Assembly (NCBI GenBank): GCA_019359045.1
Contig: JAHHIA010000011.1
Span: 124,001-188,000, forward strand
Reading direction: 5' to 3'
From: Scytolyngbya sp. HA4215-MV1
GTDB lineage: Bacteria > Cyanobacteriota > Cyanobacteriia > Leptolyngbyales > Leptolyngbyaceae
Length of the DNA: 64,000 nucleotides
Shown here piece after piece: positions 43,274 through 52,621 of the stretch (position 1 is its first letter; every line of letters starts with the position of its first letter). The notes beneath the pieces are model-generated. The model was not told where the DNA came from and searched no databases. It worked only from the letters and a program-made list of their open reading frames with translations. Position numbers and translations under genes: made by a program.

Positions 43274-44560
43274 ATGCGCGTTCTGATCTACTCTTACAAC
43301 TACTACCCTGAACCGATTGGCATCGCACCTTTGATGACCGAGCTTGCCGAAGGCTTAGTCCAACGGGGCCATGAAGTCAGAGTGATTACAGGAATGCCCA
43401 ACTACCCTCAGCGGCAAGTCTACGATGAGTACAGAGGCAAGTGGTATGTTACCGAAGAACGGAATGGAGTCACCATTCAACGCAGTTATGTCTGGGTCAA
43501 GCCCAAGCCCAAGCTCATCGATCGCCTCCTGCTTGAAAGCAGTTTTGTTATGAGCAGCTTTCTTCAAGCACTAAAAGGTTGGAGACCGGATGTCATCCTT
43601 TTAACTGTCCCGCCTCTGCCAGTCTGTGTCCCTGCTGCACTCTTGGGCTGGTTTTATAGCTGCCCAGTTGTCCTAAATTTGCAAGATATCCTGCCTGATG
43701 CGGCAATTCATACCGGCATCTTGAAGAACAAAGCGATGATCCGTACCTTTCAGGCTTTGGAAAAGTTTGCCTATCATACCGCACACACCGTCAGTGTCAT
43801 CACTGATGGGTTTATTGATAACCTCACCAAGAAAGGGGTTCCAGCCGAAAAAATCACCTGTATCCCTAACTGGGTGGATGTCAACTTTATTCGCCCCTTA
43901 GCAAAGCAAAACAATCCCTTCCGCAGTGCCTACGGGTTGGAAGATAAGTTTGTGGTTCTCTACTCTGGCAACATTGCATTGACCCAAGGACTAGAGACAG
44001 TTGTTAAAGCTGCCAGCCAACTTCGCCACATTCCAGAGATCGTTTTTGTCATTGTTGGGGAATCGAAGGCACTGAAGAAACTACATGTCCACTGTGAAGC
44101 TTGTGGTGCAGACAATGTATTACTGCTCCCTTTCCAGCCTCGCGAAAAATTGCCTGAGATGCTGGCAGCAGCCGATGTGGGGTTGATTGTGCAAAAAAGT
44201 AATGTTGTTTCATTCAATATGCCTTCCAAAACGCAAGTTTTGTTGGCAAGCGGTCGCCCAATCATCGCATCTGTCCCAGGAGATGGGACTGCGGCTAGAG
44301 CAGTGCAACAAAGTGGTGGTGGTTTAGTGGTTGATCCTGAAAATCCTGCAGCCTTGGCTGATGCAGTTCTAGAGCTTTATAACGATCAGGCAAAGGGCGA
44401 GATGTTGGGGCAACGCGGTAGACAGTTTGCCCTAGAACGCTATAGCTTTGATCAAGCACTCAATCATTATGAAGCATTGTTTGCGGCTGTCACATCTGGG
44501 TCTCGTTCCAAAGTCGGTGCTTTTACCCTGGATGCAGAGAAAACGCTGGCTGATGTTTAA
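43274..44560 (+). CDS. Glycosyltransferase family 4, WcaI-like
   Basis: 428 residues. N-terminal MRVLIYSYNYYPEPIGIAPL with GMPNYPQ and the C-terminal GT-B domain (VVLYSGNIALTQGLETVV, LLPFQPREKLPEMLAAADVGL, SGRPIIASVPGDGTAAR) match the WcaI/WbuB-like GT4 subfamily. It adds a sugar to a lipid-linked repeat in exopolysaccharide synthesis at the inner-membrane face. It is followed by a GT2 and a WcaF-type acetyltransferase, so the three probably act in one pathway, perhaps a hormogonium-type polysaccharide. Confidence 0.9.
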   Translation: MRVLIYSYNYYPEPIGIAPLMTELAEGLVQRGHEVRVITGMPNYPQRQVYDEYRGKWYVTEERNGVTIQRSYVWVKPKPKLIDRLLLESSFVMSSFLQALKGWRPDVILLTVPPLPVCVPAALLGWFYSCPVVLNLQDILPDAAIHTGILKNKAMIRTFQALEKFAYHTAHTVSVITDGFIDNLTKKGVPAEKITCIPNWVDVNFIRPLAKQNNPFRSAYGLEDKFVVLYSGNIALTQGLETVVKAASQLRHIPEIVFVIVGESKALKKLHVHCEACGADNVLLLPFQPREKLPEMLAAADVGLIVQKSNVVSFNMPSKTQVLLASGRPIIASVPGDGTAARAVQQSGGGLVVDPENPAALADAVLELYNDQAKGEMLGQRGRQFALERYSFDQALNHYEALFAAVTSGSRSKVGAFTLDAEKTLADV

Positions 44561-44748
44561 AGCTTGGCGTTTAGTCAAAAATCTTTCGAGGGTGGTCAAA
44601 CCCTCAGAAGATAACCTTTTTAGGCTTCTCGATTCGTCAATGAGCAATTGACAGGCGACTAGAATATTGGTGAACTCTGACCCATGCCTCGAATTCAAGA
44701 CCCACGAGTTGAAGTTGATGGCTTGTTCTTCACCTGGATAATTAATTT

Positions 44749-45687
44749 ATGACTTCTACGCTCCGTAAAGTTCCAGTTTCTGTCCTGATTCCTGCTAAAA
44801 ATGAACAGGCAAATCTACCAGCCTGTTTAACTAGCCTGAGCCGAGCCGATGAAGTTTTTGTCGTGGATTCTCAAAGCAGCGATCGCTCAATTGAGATTTC
44901 TGAGAATTATGGCGCAAAGGTTGTCCAATTCCACTTCAACGGTCGTTGGCCCAAAAAGAAAAACTGGTCGCTCGAAAATCTACCTTTCCGCAATGAATGG
45001 GTGTTGATTGTCGATTGTGATGAGCGGATTACTCCCGAACTTTGGGAAGAAATTGAGGCAGTGATCCAGTCTACGGAGTGTGATGGATATTATCTCAATC
45101 GTCGTGTCTTTTTTCTGGGGCAATGGATTCGCTACGGTGGCAAGTATCCAGACTGGAACTTACGCTTGTTCAAACATTCTCTGGGGCGCTACGAGAATCT
45201 GAATACCGAGGATGTTCCGAATACAGGCGATAACGAGGTTCACGAGCATGTGGTGCTTCAAGGTAAAGTAGGTTACCTGAAAAATGACATGCTGCATGAA
45301 GACTTCCGCGATATCTATCACTGGTTGGAGCGGCATAACCGTTACTCCAATTGGGAAGCGCGAGTCTATTACAATCTGCTGACTGATAAGAGCGACAATG
45401 GCACGATCGGTGCCAATCTCTTTGGTGATTCAGTCCAGCGTAAACGGTTTCTTAAGCGGCTCTGGGTTCGTCTTCCCTTCAAACCCCTGTTACGATTTAT
45501 TCTCTTCTATTTTATCCGCCTGGGCTTTTTGGATGGCAAAGCGGGTTATATTTATGGGCGTTTGTTAAGTCAGTACGAATATCAAATTGGGGTTAAGCTC
45601 TACGAATTACGCGATTGTGGTGGTTCGCTCAACACTGCAACACCAGAAGTTACCCGTCCCATTTCAGTTCCCCAGCCTGATGCCTGA
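44749..45687 (+). CDS. Glycosyltransferase family 2, WaaE/KdtX-like
   Basis: 312 residues. PVSVLIPAKNEQANLPACL, VVDSQSSDRS and LIVDCDERI (DXD-type) are GT2 motifs. The following EFDGYYLNRR-like, GGKYPDWNLRLFK and HEDFRDIYHWLERHNRYS segments characterise the WaaE-like branch. Cytosolic side, exopolysaccharide assembly. 188 bp after the GT4 and 17 bp before the acetyltransferase. Confidence 0.9.
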   Translation: MTSTLRKVPVSVLIPAKNEQANLPACLTSLSRADEVFVVDSQSSDRSIEISENYGAKVVQFHFNGRWPKKKNWSLENLPFRNEWVLIVDCDERITPELWEEIEAVIQSTECDGYYLNRRVFFLGQWIRYGGKYPDWNLRLFKHSLGRYENLNTEDVPNTGDNEVHEHVVLQGKVGYLKNDMLHEDFRDIYHWLERHNRYSNWEARVYYNLLTDKSDNGTIGANLFGDSVQRKRFLKRLWVRLPFKPLLRFILFYFIRLGFLDGKAGYIYGRLLSQYEYQIGVKLYELRDCGGSLNTATPEVTRPISVPQPDA

Positions 45688-45704
45688 AGCGGTTAGATTG
45701 AGCC

Positions 45705-46340
45705 ATGCAATCTCTTGAAGACTCTGCGAATGTAGGCGATCGCCGTTCAGCTTCTCTGCCCACTCTTGCTGAAACCGAGCCGCAACCCTGGATAGACCTG
45801 AGAACCTATCATCAAGGCAACTACGATCGGGGACGTCCAGGCTGGTATATCTTGCTCTGGTGGCTGGTACAGGCGATCGTGTTTCCCCTGGCACCTCACT
45901 CGTTTCATAGCCCTCGTCGAGCGGTATTGCGACTCTTTGGTGCACGGGTTGGCGAAGGCGTAATTATTCGTCCAACTGCTCGCTTTACCTATCCTTGGCG
46001 AGTAGAAATTGGCGACTACAGTTGGGTTGGAGATGATGTCGTTTTTTACAGCCTGGATTGGATTCGGATCGGAGCACACTGTGTCATTTCACAGAAAAGC
46101 TATCTCTGTACCGGTAGCCACGATCATCAAGACCCCACCTTTCAACTGCTGACCGCCCCGATTGCGATCGGAAACGGCACCTGGGTTGCAACAGATTGTT
46201 TTGTCGGACCCGGTGTCGAAATTGGTGCCAACTCTGTCATTGGTGCACGCAGCAGCGTCTTCAGCAGCTTACCTGCCCAGCAAGTTTGCTGGGGAACTCC
46301 TTGCAAACCTCACTATCCTCGAACCATGAGGGACGGTTAG
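45705..46340 (+). CDS. WcaF-type polysaccharide O-acetyltransferase
   Basis: 211 residues. A short N-terminal region with DLRTYHQGNYDRGRPGWYILLWWLVQ is followed by left-handed beta-helix hexapeptide repeats (VGEGVIIRPTARFTYPWRVEIGDYSWVGDD, IGNGTWVATDCFVGPGVEIGANSVIGARSSV). The His in GSHDHQDP is the likely catalytic base. It resembles the WcaF family, including the hormogonium polysaccharide acetyltransferase HpsU. It converges with the helicase gene, with 32 bp between them. Confidence 0.9.
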   Translation: MQSLEDSANVGDRRSASLPTLAETEPQPWIDLRTYHQGNYDRGRPGWYILLWWLVQAIVFPLAPHSFHSPRRAVLRLFGARVGEGVIIRPTARFTYPWRVEIGDYSWVGDDVVFYSLDWIRIGAHCVISQKSYLCTGSHDHQDPTFQLLTAPIAIGNGTWVATDCFVGPGVEIGANSVIGARSSVFSSLPAQQVCWGTPCKPHYPRTMRDG

Positions 46341-46372
46341 AATCTCAGGCTGTTGAATGGGATAGGACGTTT

Positions 46373-48565
46373 CTACCACTTGCGAGCATTGACTGATAAT
46401 TCGTCCAAGCTCAAGTAATCCACTGCAAATGCTTTGCGGAGCAGCTCAGGGGGGATGAACTCGTCATACTTCTGAAGTTTGGGAACTTCATCGGGTTTCA
46501 GCAACGTTTCAGGAGCGAGACGACGATCTCCCAACGATTTGATTTCAGTGAGCAAGGCTTCGGGTTTGCATTTCCCCAAATTGATCGTGAGAAAGTAGGG
46601 CGATCGACCCTGAACACTCTTAATCTTCAGAGCTTCGCGGCAATGCAGATTGAGAAAGCGTTCCAAAGTGCGATAGGCGGTTGTTCCGAGCCAAGGGAGA
46701 ATACAGCAATAGTTCTCTTCGGTGAGAATTAAGGGATTTTTATCCAGGCCGAATTTTTTGGCAAGTTGGCGAGCAGATGCCAAGCGCGCTCTTGCTTCGG
46801 TTTGCAAGTAGCGGTAATCAGTGGCTTCAAACAAGACTTTTTGCATCCGTTGCAGAATGCGGGTGTGGGTTTCGCCGCCGCCGCCATTCCAGGTGACGCT
46901 ACTTTCTCCTTGGGCGGGTTTCACTGACACTGTTTTGCCTCTAGGATCAACCTCACATACTTCCCAAGTCAGTCCTGCCAGCGCAAATTTTGATCCTGTC
47001 GGTGGGGGTAACACAATACTGCCAATTTCTAAACCATCGATTAGAACAGCGTATTCTTCGGTATCGGGAAAGATGGCGTAGAACTTGAAATTGCGGACAA
47101 TTTTTTCACCTGTGAGTCCAATAATCAATCCGCCTTCTTTGGTTCGTTGGATGTGATCCAGCTCGATCAGGTGGCGCAGTAGCTGCCGAAACTCATCTTG
47201 AGAAATAGCGTGGAAGGGGGGCAGGGTGAGAATATTTTGTGCCAGAACTGCGGGCGTGAGTTCCCCCAATGCTGCTAGCGTACTGAGGGTTTGCTGATAG
47301 AGCAGCGTTAGAGGATATTGGGTCGGGTAGATAGGTTCAATCCATTTTTCTTCCAGGTAAAGCTGAATGATGGCAATGCACTGCAACAATTGCCAGGGGA
47401 TCTGTTCGGGGGAGAAAGTATCGGGTTCGGTATCGATTTTATCTTCCAGGCAAATAAAGCGCATATCGGCAGGGCTACCCCGTCTGCCCGATCGCCCTAA
47501 ACGCTGCAAAAAGCTAGAAACTGAAGGAGGTGCTGCCAGTTGAATGACGCGATCGAGTTGCCCCAGGTCAATGCCCATTTCAAAGGTCACGGTGGCAGCA
47601 GTGACGGATGAGGTATGAGGATCGCGCATGACGGTTTCAGCAGCTTCTCGCAAAGAGGCTGAGATACTGCCGTGATGCACATGATAGCGATCGGGTAAGC
47701 CTTTTGCCTGAGCCATTTGTCGCAGTTGGGCGATCGCGGTCTCTGCTTGCATTCGCCCGTTGGCAAAGATCAAACATTTGTGGACATCGCTCTGGTGAAA
47801 TAGATAGCGGTGATAAGGGCTGAAGGCAGTATCCCGACTATCTCCCTTTGCCCGCACAACCAATTGTTCATAAAAATGTTCAACCGCAAGATGAATGGTT
47901 CGTTTACCACTTTCCACTTGAGGTGTAATTACGGGGTTGCTGGTGCCAGACTGCAACCAGCGTTCTGCCAGGGCGTAGTCACCCAGTGTGGCAGATAAGC
48001 CAATGCGGCGGGGATAGGTTTGGGTGCGTTGGGCTAAGCGAGTAAGCTGGCAGAGGATTTGGGCACCCCGATCGCTGCCAATAAACGCATGAACTTCATC
48101 AATAATGACAAAGCGCAGTTCCCCAAATAAGCGAACCAGTTCACTGCTTTTGTTAATCAGTAAGCTTTCTAGCGATTCGGGGGTAATTTGCAGAATTCCT
48201 CGAGGATGCTTAAGGAGTTGCTGTTTACGGCTCTGTACCACATCTCCATGCCATGCCCAAACAGGAATTTCGGCTTGTTGTAGCAAATCGGTGAGGCGAT
48301 CGAACTGATCATTGATCAGGGCTTTGATGGGTCCGATATACAGTGCGCCAACAGTTTTTGGGGGGGCATCATGCAACACAGTTAAGACGGGCAAAAAAGC
48401 CGCTTCGGTCTTACCCGATGCGGTGCCAGCCGAAATCAACAAATGAGCGTTGGTTTCAAACACAACCTGACAGGCTTCTATCTGTATCTGTCGTAGGTTT
48501 GCCCAGCCCTGGCTGTAGAGATATTCCTGAATGAAAGGCGCAAGCCGATGGTAAGGTTGCAACAT
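46373..48565 (-). CDS. DExH-box helicase, Lhr/YprA-like
   Basis: 730 residues. Motif I GTASGKT (47-53), Ia YIGPIKALINDQ, Ib TPESLES, motif II DEVH (156-159), motif III SATLGD, and in domain 2 ATVTFEMGIDLGQLDRVIQ with motif VI QRLGRSGRRG. The C-terminal 250 residues resemble no domain I can name. The start lies 5 bp after the stop of the CHAT gene upstream, so the two are co-transcribed. The likely role is nucleic-acid unwinding or translocation, possibly as the effector or sensor half of a two-gene system. Confidence 0.85.
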   Translation of the reverse strand: MLQPYHRLAPFIQEYLYSQGWANLRQIQIEACQVVFETNAHLLISAGTASGKTEAAFLPVLTVLHDAPPKTVGALYIGPIKALINDQFDRLTDLLQQAEIPVWAWHGDVVQSRKQQLLKHPRGILQITPESLESLLINKSSELVRLFGELRFVIIDEVHAFIGSDRGAQILCQLTRLAQRTQTYPRRIGLSATLGDYALAERWLQSGTSNPVITPQVESGKRTIHLAVEHFYEQLVVRAKGDSRDTAFSPYHRYLFHQSDVHKCLIFANGRMQAETAIAQLRQMAQAKGLPDRYHVHHGSISASLREAAETVMRDPHTSSVTAATVTFEMGIDLGQLDRVIQLAAPPSVSSFLQRLGRSGRRGSPADMRFICLEDKIDTEPDTFSPEQIPWQLLQCIAIIQLYLEEKWIEPIYPTQYPLTLLYQQTLSTLAALGELTPAVLAQNILTLPPFHAISQDEFRQLLRHLIELDHIQRTKEGGLIIGLTGEKIVRNFKFYAIFPDTEEYAVLIDGLEIGSIVLPPPTGSKFALAGLTWEVCEVDPRGKTVSVKPAQGESSVTWNGGGGETHTRILQRMQKVLFEATDYRYLQTEARARLASARQLAKKFGLDKNPLILTEENYCCILPWLGTTAYRTLERFLNLHCREALKIKSVQGRSPYFLTINLGKCKPEALLTEIKSLGDRRLAPETLLKPDEVPKLQKYDEFIPPELLRKAFAVDYLSLDELSVNARKW

Positions 48566-48570
48566 GAGCG

Positions 48571-49572
48571 TTAAAGCGGACCTGAACGCGCCTGATTGAC
48601 GGTAGATGGCAATACTCCTACCATCAGTGCAAAGACTTCATCGGGTACTTGGGCGATCGTGGCTTGATCGAAATACTGTTTAAATTGATTCAAAATCATC
48701 TGTGCCCGTTGTAGGGGAACCGAGTTGTCGGTAAATTGCTGAAGTAACCGAATCCACTGCCGCCGAATCTTAAAGGCTTTTTGCCGATCGTCATAATCGT
48801 CCTCAGAAACCAGAGAAAAATCTCCCACCGGGATCACTCGCTCACAGTTGGCATCAAAAGCACTGCCTACGGCTGAACCTGGACCGGCAAATTCAGCATG
48901 AAAGCGTTTACAGATAATCAATCCATTGCGCTTGCGGCTATTGACTACTAGCAGGTTGCCATTCTGCAATTGGGTCAAAATCTGAGCGGATTGATCTCGC
49001 TTACCCTGTGCATATAGAACAGGCGCCCAATCGACGGTTAAACCTTCAGATTGCAGCCGATCATAGCCCGATTGGTAAGCTGCGACGAGCGTTGAATTGT
49101 GACTCAACGCTCGGTAAAATTCAGTTGCAAAGGTAATCGCGGAAGCATCACCCATTTCGCGATAGGTTCCGACTACAAACGGCACATAGGGCGCAATCGC
49201 CTTCACCTGCGATTTGACATAGCAAGTATTTAAGACGATTCCCTGGATAGAAGCAATTCTGGACTGAAATAACGCGATCAATTTAGTTGGCTGCAAAGAC
49301 TGAATTTGTTGCTCCTCATTCTCAAAGCAAAGCTCTCCCATGCCCTCGCTATGCCCGGAGAAATGAATGATCTGCGGCTCGTATTTCAGAATTGATTGGT
49401 TAACGTCTTCCCATGACAAGCAAGCACTCTCTATCAAGACAACAAGATCGCTGAGGTTGTCCTGTTGCAAAGTTTGCCGAATTTCCTGCAATTCTTCCCC
49501 CAAGCGTAACCGCGTGGCATCGCTTGGGTCAGCTGCCAGAAATAGAACTTTAATGGGGTGATTGCTATCCAT
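48571..49572 (-). CDS. CHAT-domain caspase-like protein
   Basis: 333 residues. Residues 6-200 form a compact CHAT-type protease: KVLFLAADPSD, catalytic His74 in IIHFSGHSEG and Cys117 in GIVLNTCYVKSQ, then the substrate-pocket region FVVGTYREMGDASAITFATEFY. The C-terminal 130 residues (GLIICKRFHAEF, RQKAFKIRRQWIRLLQQF) form an unknown domain. Its partner is the helicase 5 bp downstream. CHAT proteases act as effectors or processors in several bacterial immune systems; this pairing is not one I recognise. Confidence 0.85.
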   Translation of the reverse strand: MDSNHPIKVLFLAADPSDATRLRLGEELQEIRQTLQQDNLSDLVVLIESACLSWEDVNQSILKYEPQIIHFSGHSEGMGELCFENEEQQIQSLQPTKLIALFQSRIASIQGIVLNTCYVKSQVKAIAPYVPFVVGTYREMGDASAITFATEFYRALSHNSTLVAAYQSGYDRLQSEGLTVDWAPVLYAQGKRDQSAQILTQLQNGNLLVVNSRKRNGLIICKRFHAEFAGPGSAVGSAFDANCERVIPVGDFSLVSEDDYDDRQKAFKIRRQWIRLLQQFTDNSVPLQRAQMILNQFKQYFDQATIAQVPDEVFALMVGVLPSTVNQARSGPL

Positions 49573-50007
49573 TCAAGCCAGAATCACACAGTTAACTCCC
49601 CAACACAATATAGCTTCACCCCAGGATGAACGACTTTACACCTTGAATTGGCGCATTGAGGGCTTCAGCAACCTGATCATCCTCACGATTGATTTGGGAG
49701 CGCTAGATTTCCGCATAGATTTAATATATCTAATTGATCAATGCCTCTGAAGCCCAGTTGGGGTTCATCGTTGCTTTCCGTGAGTTGGCTGGCTGAAATG
49801 GAAAAGAATGGGCTGCCCTGTGCTAGCGTTATCCACAAGATAATGATGTCGTACAATTTCTGACGAACTTCTAACTGGCTGCTGTCTGGGCAATCGATCG
49901 CAATGAAAGTGCCAATTTTTTCCGTTGATTGACATAGTCAACCAGGAATTTTGTCAGGTTGTTCTCTAACCCAAAATGCTGTTTTTTGAAAGCTTAGGTA
50001 ACTGCTG
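49573..50007. other. 435-bp divergent intergenic region
   Basis: Promoters for the CHAT/helicase operon and for the 50008 gene must lie here. No strong repeat, hairpin or RNA gene is seen. Confidence 0.35.
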
Positions 50008-50844
50008 ATGAAAGGATTTGGCTATAGCCAGGAAAAGCGGGCGATCGTTCAAGTGATCCAAAAACGGAACCTGAAAGAAGCCGAAAAGCTGTTAAACCGA
50101 TTGGAGCGGCAAATTTCTGGTGAACAACTTCTCAGCTTGCTGATGGAAGCCATCTCAACACTTCCTGTGGAGGATGCAACTTGGGCAGCGGAAAACCTGA
50201 TCCCCGATGAGGTGTATGACAACATCAACGAACAGGTCTCCATGATGCTTTACCAAAGCTTGATCGACAAAGGATTCCGTCCCGGTCGAGACTTTCGCGT
50301 CACCGAAGCCGGATTAATCCTCAGCCCTGCTGCACACGCAGCCATCTTGCCCGATGTGCCAGCGGAGTACCAGGAAATCTTTACCACGGAAATGGTGACG
50401 ATTCAGACGGAGTCTGCGATCGATGTTCTGGAAGCAGAATTAGGGGTTCCCTTTGTCGATAATCTGATTCAGCGCATCGAACAGCGCTTGCCCACCCTAA
50501 ATGATTTACAAGCATCAATGTACTTGTTCAATATCTGTGAAGGGGTGGAAACTCGGACAGATATTCCCATTATGGAAATCTTAATTGGTCATTTTGGTGA
50601 AGATCAGCGATTTAATCTCATTTTTGACCTGATTCAGCGAGGAGAATCCGCAGAAAATAGTGACTGGATTAGTGATTTGGTTGCCAGTGCTGGCGGTGAG
50701 GCAGAACTCATGCCCGATCCAGACGATCCGACGGGCTGTCATCTCAGTCCAAAGGCGAGTCAGTTACTGGACCAGGTGTATCAGGGCAGCCGTTCATTGG
50801 AACCCCTCATTCAGGCAAGTCATTTGCTTGATGAGAGAGCGTAG
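50008..50844 (+). CDS. Conserved-looking cyanobacterial protein of unknown function
   Basis: 278 residues, acidic and largely helical by composition (EAEKLLNRLERQISGEQLLSLLMEAI, VEDATWAAENLIPDEVYDNI, LQASMYLFNICEGVETRTDI). No signal peptide or membrane segment and no catalytic motif. A cyclic-nucleotide-binding protein gene starts 70 bp downstream on the same strand, so the two may be co-transcribed. Confidence 0.6.
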   Translation: MKGFGYSQEKRAIVQVIQKRNLKEAEKLLNRLERQISGEQLLSLLMEAISTLPVEDATWAAENLIPDEVYDNINEQVSMMLYQSLIDKGFRPGRDFRVTEAGLILSPAAHAAILPDVPAEYQEIFTTEMVTIQTESAIDVLEAELGVPFVDNLIQRIEQRLPTLNDLQASMYLFNICEGVETRTDIPIMEILIGHFGEDQRFNLIFDLIQRGESAENSDWISDLVASAGGEAELMPDPDDPTGCHLSPKASQLLDQVYQGSRSLEPLIQASHLLDERA

Positions 50845-50914
50845 TCCAGAATTTGACATGGGTTGAGGGTGTATCAACCAACTGTCTGTAAGCCTATACC
50901 ACTCGTCCAACAAC

Positions 50915-51460
50915 ATGAAGAAAGTACTGTTCATTCTCGGAGAACTGAGCGATGACGACATTGATTGGGTCATTGCAATCGGAAAACGTGAGGAAGTCGC
51001 AGCGAATACAGTTCTCATTCAGGAGGGACAGCCGATTGATACGCTCTATGTTTTGTTGAAAGGTAAGTTAACTGTTTCGACGATCGCTTCCGGAGGAAAA
51101 GAAATCGCCATTCTCACCAGTGGAGAAATTGTTGGCGAAATGTCTTTCGTGGATTCTCGTCCACCGTCTGCGACAGTGAAAGCGATCGAGCCTTCCCTAC
51201 TCCTTTCTTTACCCCGCACCGAGCTGGCAACCAAACTCAAGCAGGATGTGGGATTTGCTTCCCGGTTTTACCGTGCTCTGGCAATTTTTCTCTCAAATCG
51301 CTTGCGGGTGACAGTGAGTCAGTTGGGCTACAATGCCTTGCCTCCCGTCGGGGAAGATTTGCCTGAAACCGGATTTTCTCCCGAAACAACCGATTCGATC
51401 GCCCTGGCACGGACTCGGCTGGATTGGTTAATGCGGCGGCTGAGGGGGTTAGAGGGGTAA
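50915..51460 (+). CDS. Cyclic-nucleotide-binding-domain protein
   Basis: 181 residues. Residues 5-130 form a CAP/PKA-type cNMP-binding fold (VAANTVLIQEGQPIDTLYVLLKGKL, GEIVGEMSFVDSRPPSATVKA). The phosphate-binding cassette reads GEMSFVDSRPPSATV, with FGE-type residues kept and the canonical Arg present. The C-terminal 50 residues lack a helix-turn-helix, so it is not a Crp-type transcription factor; it may be a sensor subunit. Confidence 0.85.
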   Translation: MKKVLFILGELSDDDIDWVIAIGKREEVAANTVLIQEGQPIDTLYVLLKGKLTVSTIASGGKEIAILTSGEIVGEMSFVDSRPPSATVKAIEPSLLLSLPRTELATKLKQDVGFASRFYRALAIFLSNRLRVTVSQLGYNALPPVGEDLPETGFSPETTDSIALARTRLDWLMRRLRGLEG

Positions 51461-51520
51461 GGGGTAGAGGGTAGAGGGGTAGAGGGTAAAGGGTAGAGGA
51501 GTAAAGAGGTCGAGCAAGGA
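51461..51520. repeat. Short tandem TAGAGGG/TAGAGGGG repeats
   Basis: About nine degenerate copies of a 7-8 bp word in the spacer after the cNMP-binding gene, similar to the short tandemly repeated sequences common in filamentous cyanobacteria. Confidence 0.7.
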
Positions 51521-51649
51521 CGCCTTCGCTCTATCCCTATCCACCTTTTCACCATCCACCCATTCACCCATCTACCCTTTCCCTTGGAACCTTCTCCCTC
51601 ATTTCCCAGTCATTTGAACTCCAACGTATTGCTCAGTTGGGGAACCATC

Positions 51650-52327
51650 ATGTTTAATCAAATTCGCTGGCAGTCTGGTACTGCTCTGGTTACAGCGTTT
51701 GGTATTGCATCAAGTACAGTCTTACCGTTGGTGATTTTTGCGCCGGTTTCAGCCAGTCCATTGCCTTATCAAGTGAGTCAGTTGTTTCCGTCACAGCGGA
51801 GATCGCAGGCGAATGGGACTCGAATTCCGGCAGGTACGGTAATTCCGGTGAAGTATGAGAAGGCGGAGAAGGTGATCGTGACGCCGCAGGAAACGAGTCC
51901 GCTGACGCTGACCGTCTCCAAAAATGTGCGATCGACTTCTGGCACGCTACTAATTCCCTTTGGCAGTCAGGTAGAGGGAGAATTACGTCCGGCGGAGGGT
52001 GGCTCTCAGTTTGTTGCCAAAAAACTAACGTTGCCGAATGGCACCAGCTACGATCTGGATGCCTCTTCAGAAGTGGTGACGCGGAAAGAGACGATTCGCA
52101 AAGGATCGAGTACGAGTTCCATTTTGAAAGGCGCGGCGATCGGGGCAGCGGCCGCAGCGATTATCGCCGAGATCTTTGGAGGAATTGACCTGAAGGAGGT
52201 GCTGATTGGTGCGGGTGCAGGTGCGCTGGGAGGAATCTTGCTGGGTCGCAAGAGTACGGAAGTGGTGGTGATTTATCCAGATACGGATCTCTCTTTGACG
52301 CTCAATTCTCCGTTAACCATTCGTTAA
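51650..52327 (+). CDS. Secreted protein with a glycine-zipper-like C-terminus
   Basis: 225 residues from the ATG at 51650. The longer frame from 51584 adds no recognisable sequence. A signal-like segment (ALVTAFGIASSTVLPLVIF) and a TrbI/VirB10-like beta region (TRIPAGTVIPVKYEKAEK, LIPFGSQVEGELRPAEGGSQFVAKKL) precede an Ala/Gly-rich glycine-zipper segment (AAIGAAAAAIIAE, GAGAGALGGILLG). Envelope protein of unknown role. Confidence 0.65.
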   Translation: MFNQIRWQSGTALVTAFGIASSTVLPLVIFAPVSASPLPYQVSQLFPSQRRSQANGTRIPAGTVIPVKYEKAEKVIVTPQETSPLTLTVSKNVRSTSGTLLIPFGSQVEGELRPAEGGSQFVAKKLTLPNGTSYDLDASSEVVTRKETIRKGSSTSSILKGAAIGAAAAAIIAEIFGGIDLKEVLIGAGAGALGGILLGRKSTEVVVIYPDTDLSLTLNSPLTIR

Positions 52328-52391
52328 CAGAAAAACGATGCTACTGAATCGAGGGATGAATTGAACGTTGTATGAATGGGCACGAAGTTTC

Positions 52392-52410
52392 AATTCATAC
52401 TGCTATTCAG
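52392..52410. repeat. Inverted copy of the 10115-10133 repeat word
   Basis: Exact 19-bp reverse complement of the left part of the MITE-like element at 10111, with a related hairpin around it (CACGAAGTTTC). Confidence 0.55.
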
Positions 52411-52440
52411 TAACATCAGAACCCTCATTCCCCGCTGCTA

Positions 52441-52530
52441 TAGCTATGGTCATTCAAGTTAGGACAAGGGGCTTAAGCCCCCTGTTGTTTCCAGACTTTG
52501 AAACGTCCTAACGATCGTGATACCGCTATA
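52441..52530. repeat. 90-bp dispersed repeat, copy 2
   Basis: Inverted copy of 13533-13622 with the same palindromic core GGGGCTTAAGCCCC and the same length, placed just after the glycine-zipper gene. Confidence 0.75.
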
Positions 52531-52621
52531 GTCGGAAATGGGGCGCCAAATGGCAAGCTCGTACAGTCGAGTCAGCTGATTGGATGGGTGATCTTCAGCC
52601 AAGCATGAGGATCAGAAATCC

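Noticed and set aside
51461-51570. CRISPR-like repetition
   Set aside because: The repeat units are 7-8 bp and contiguous, without spacers; this is a simple tandem repeat.
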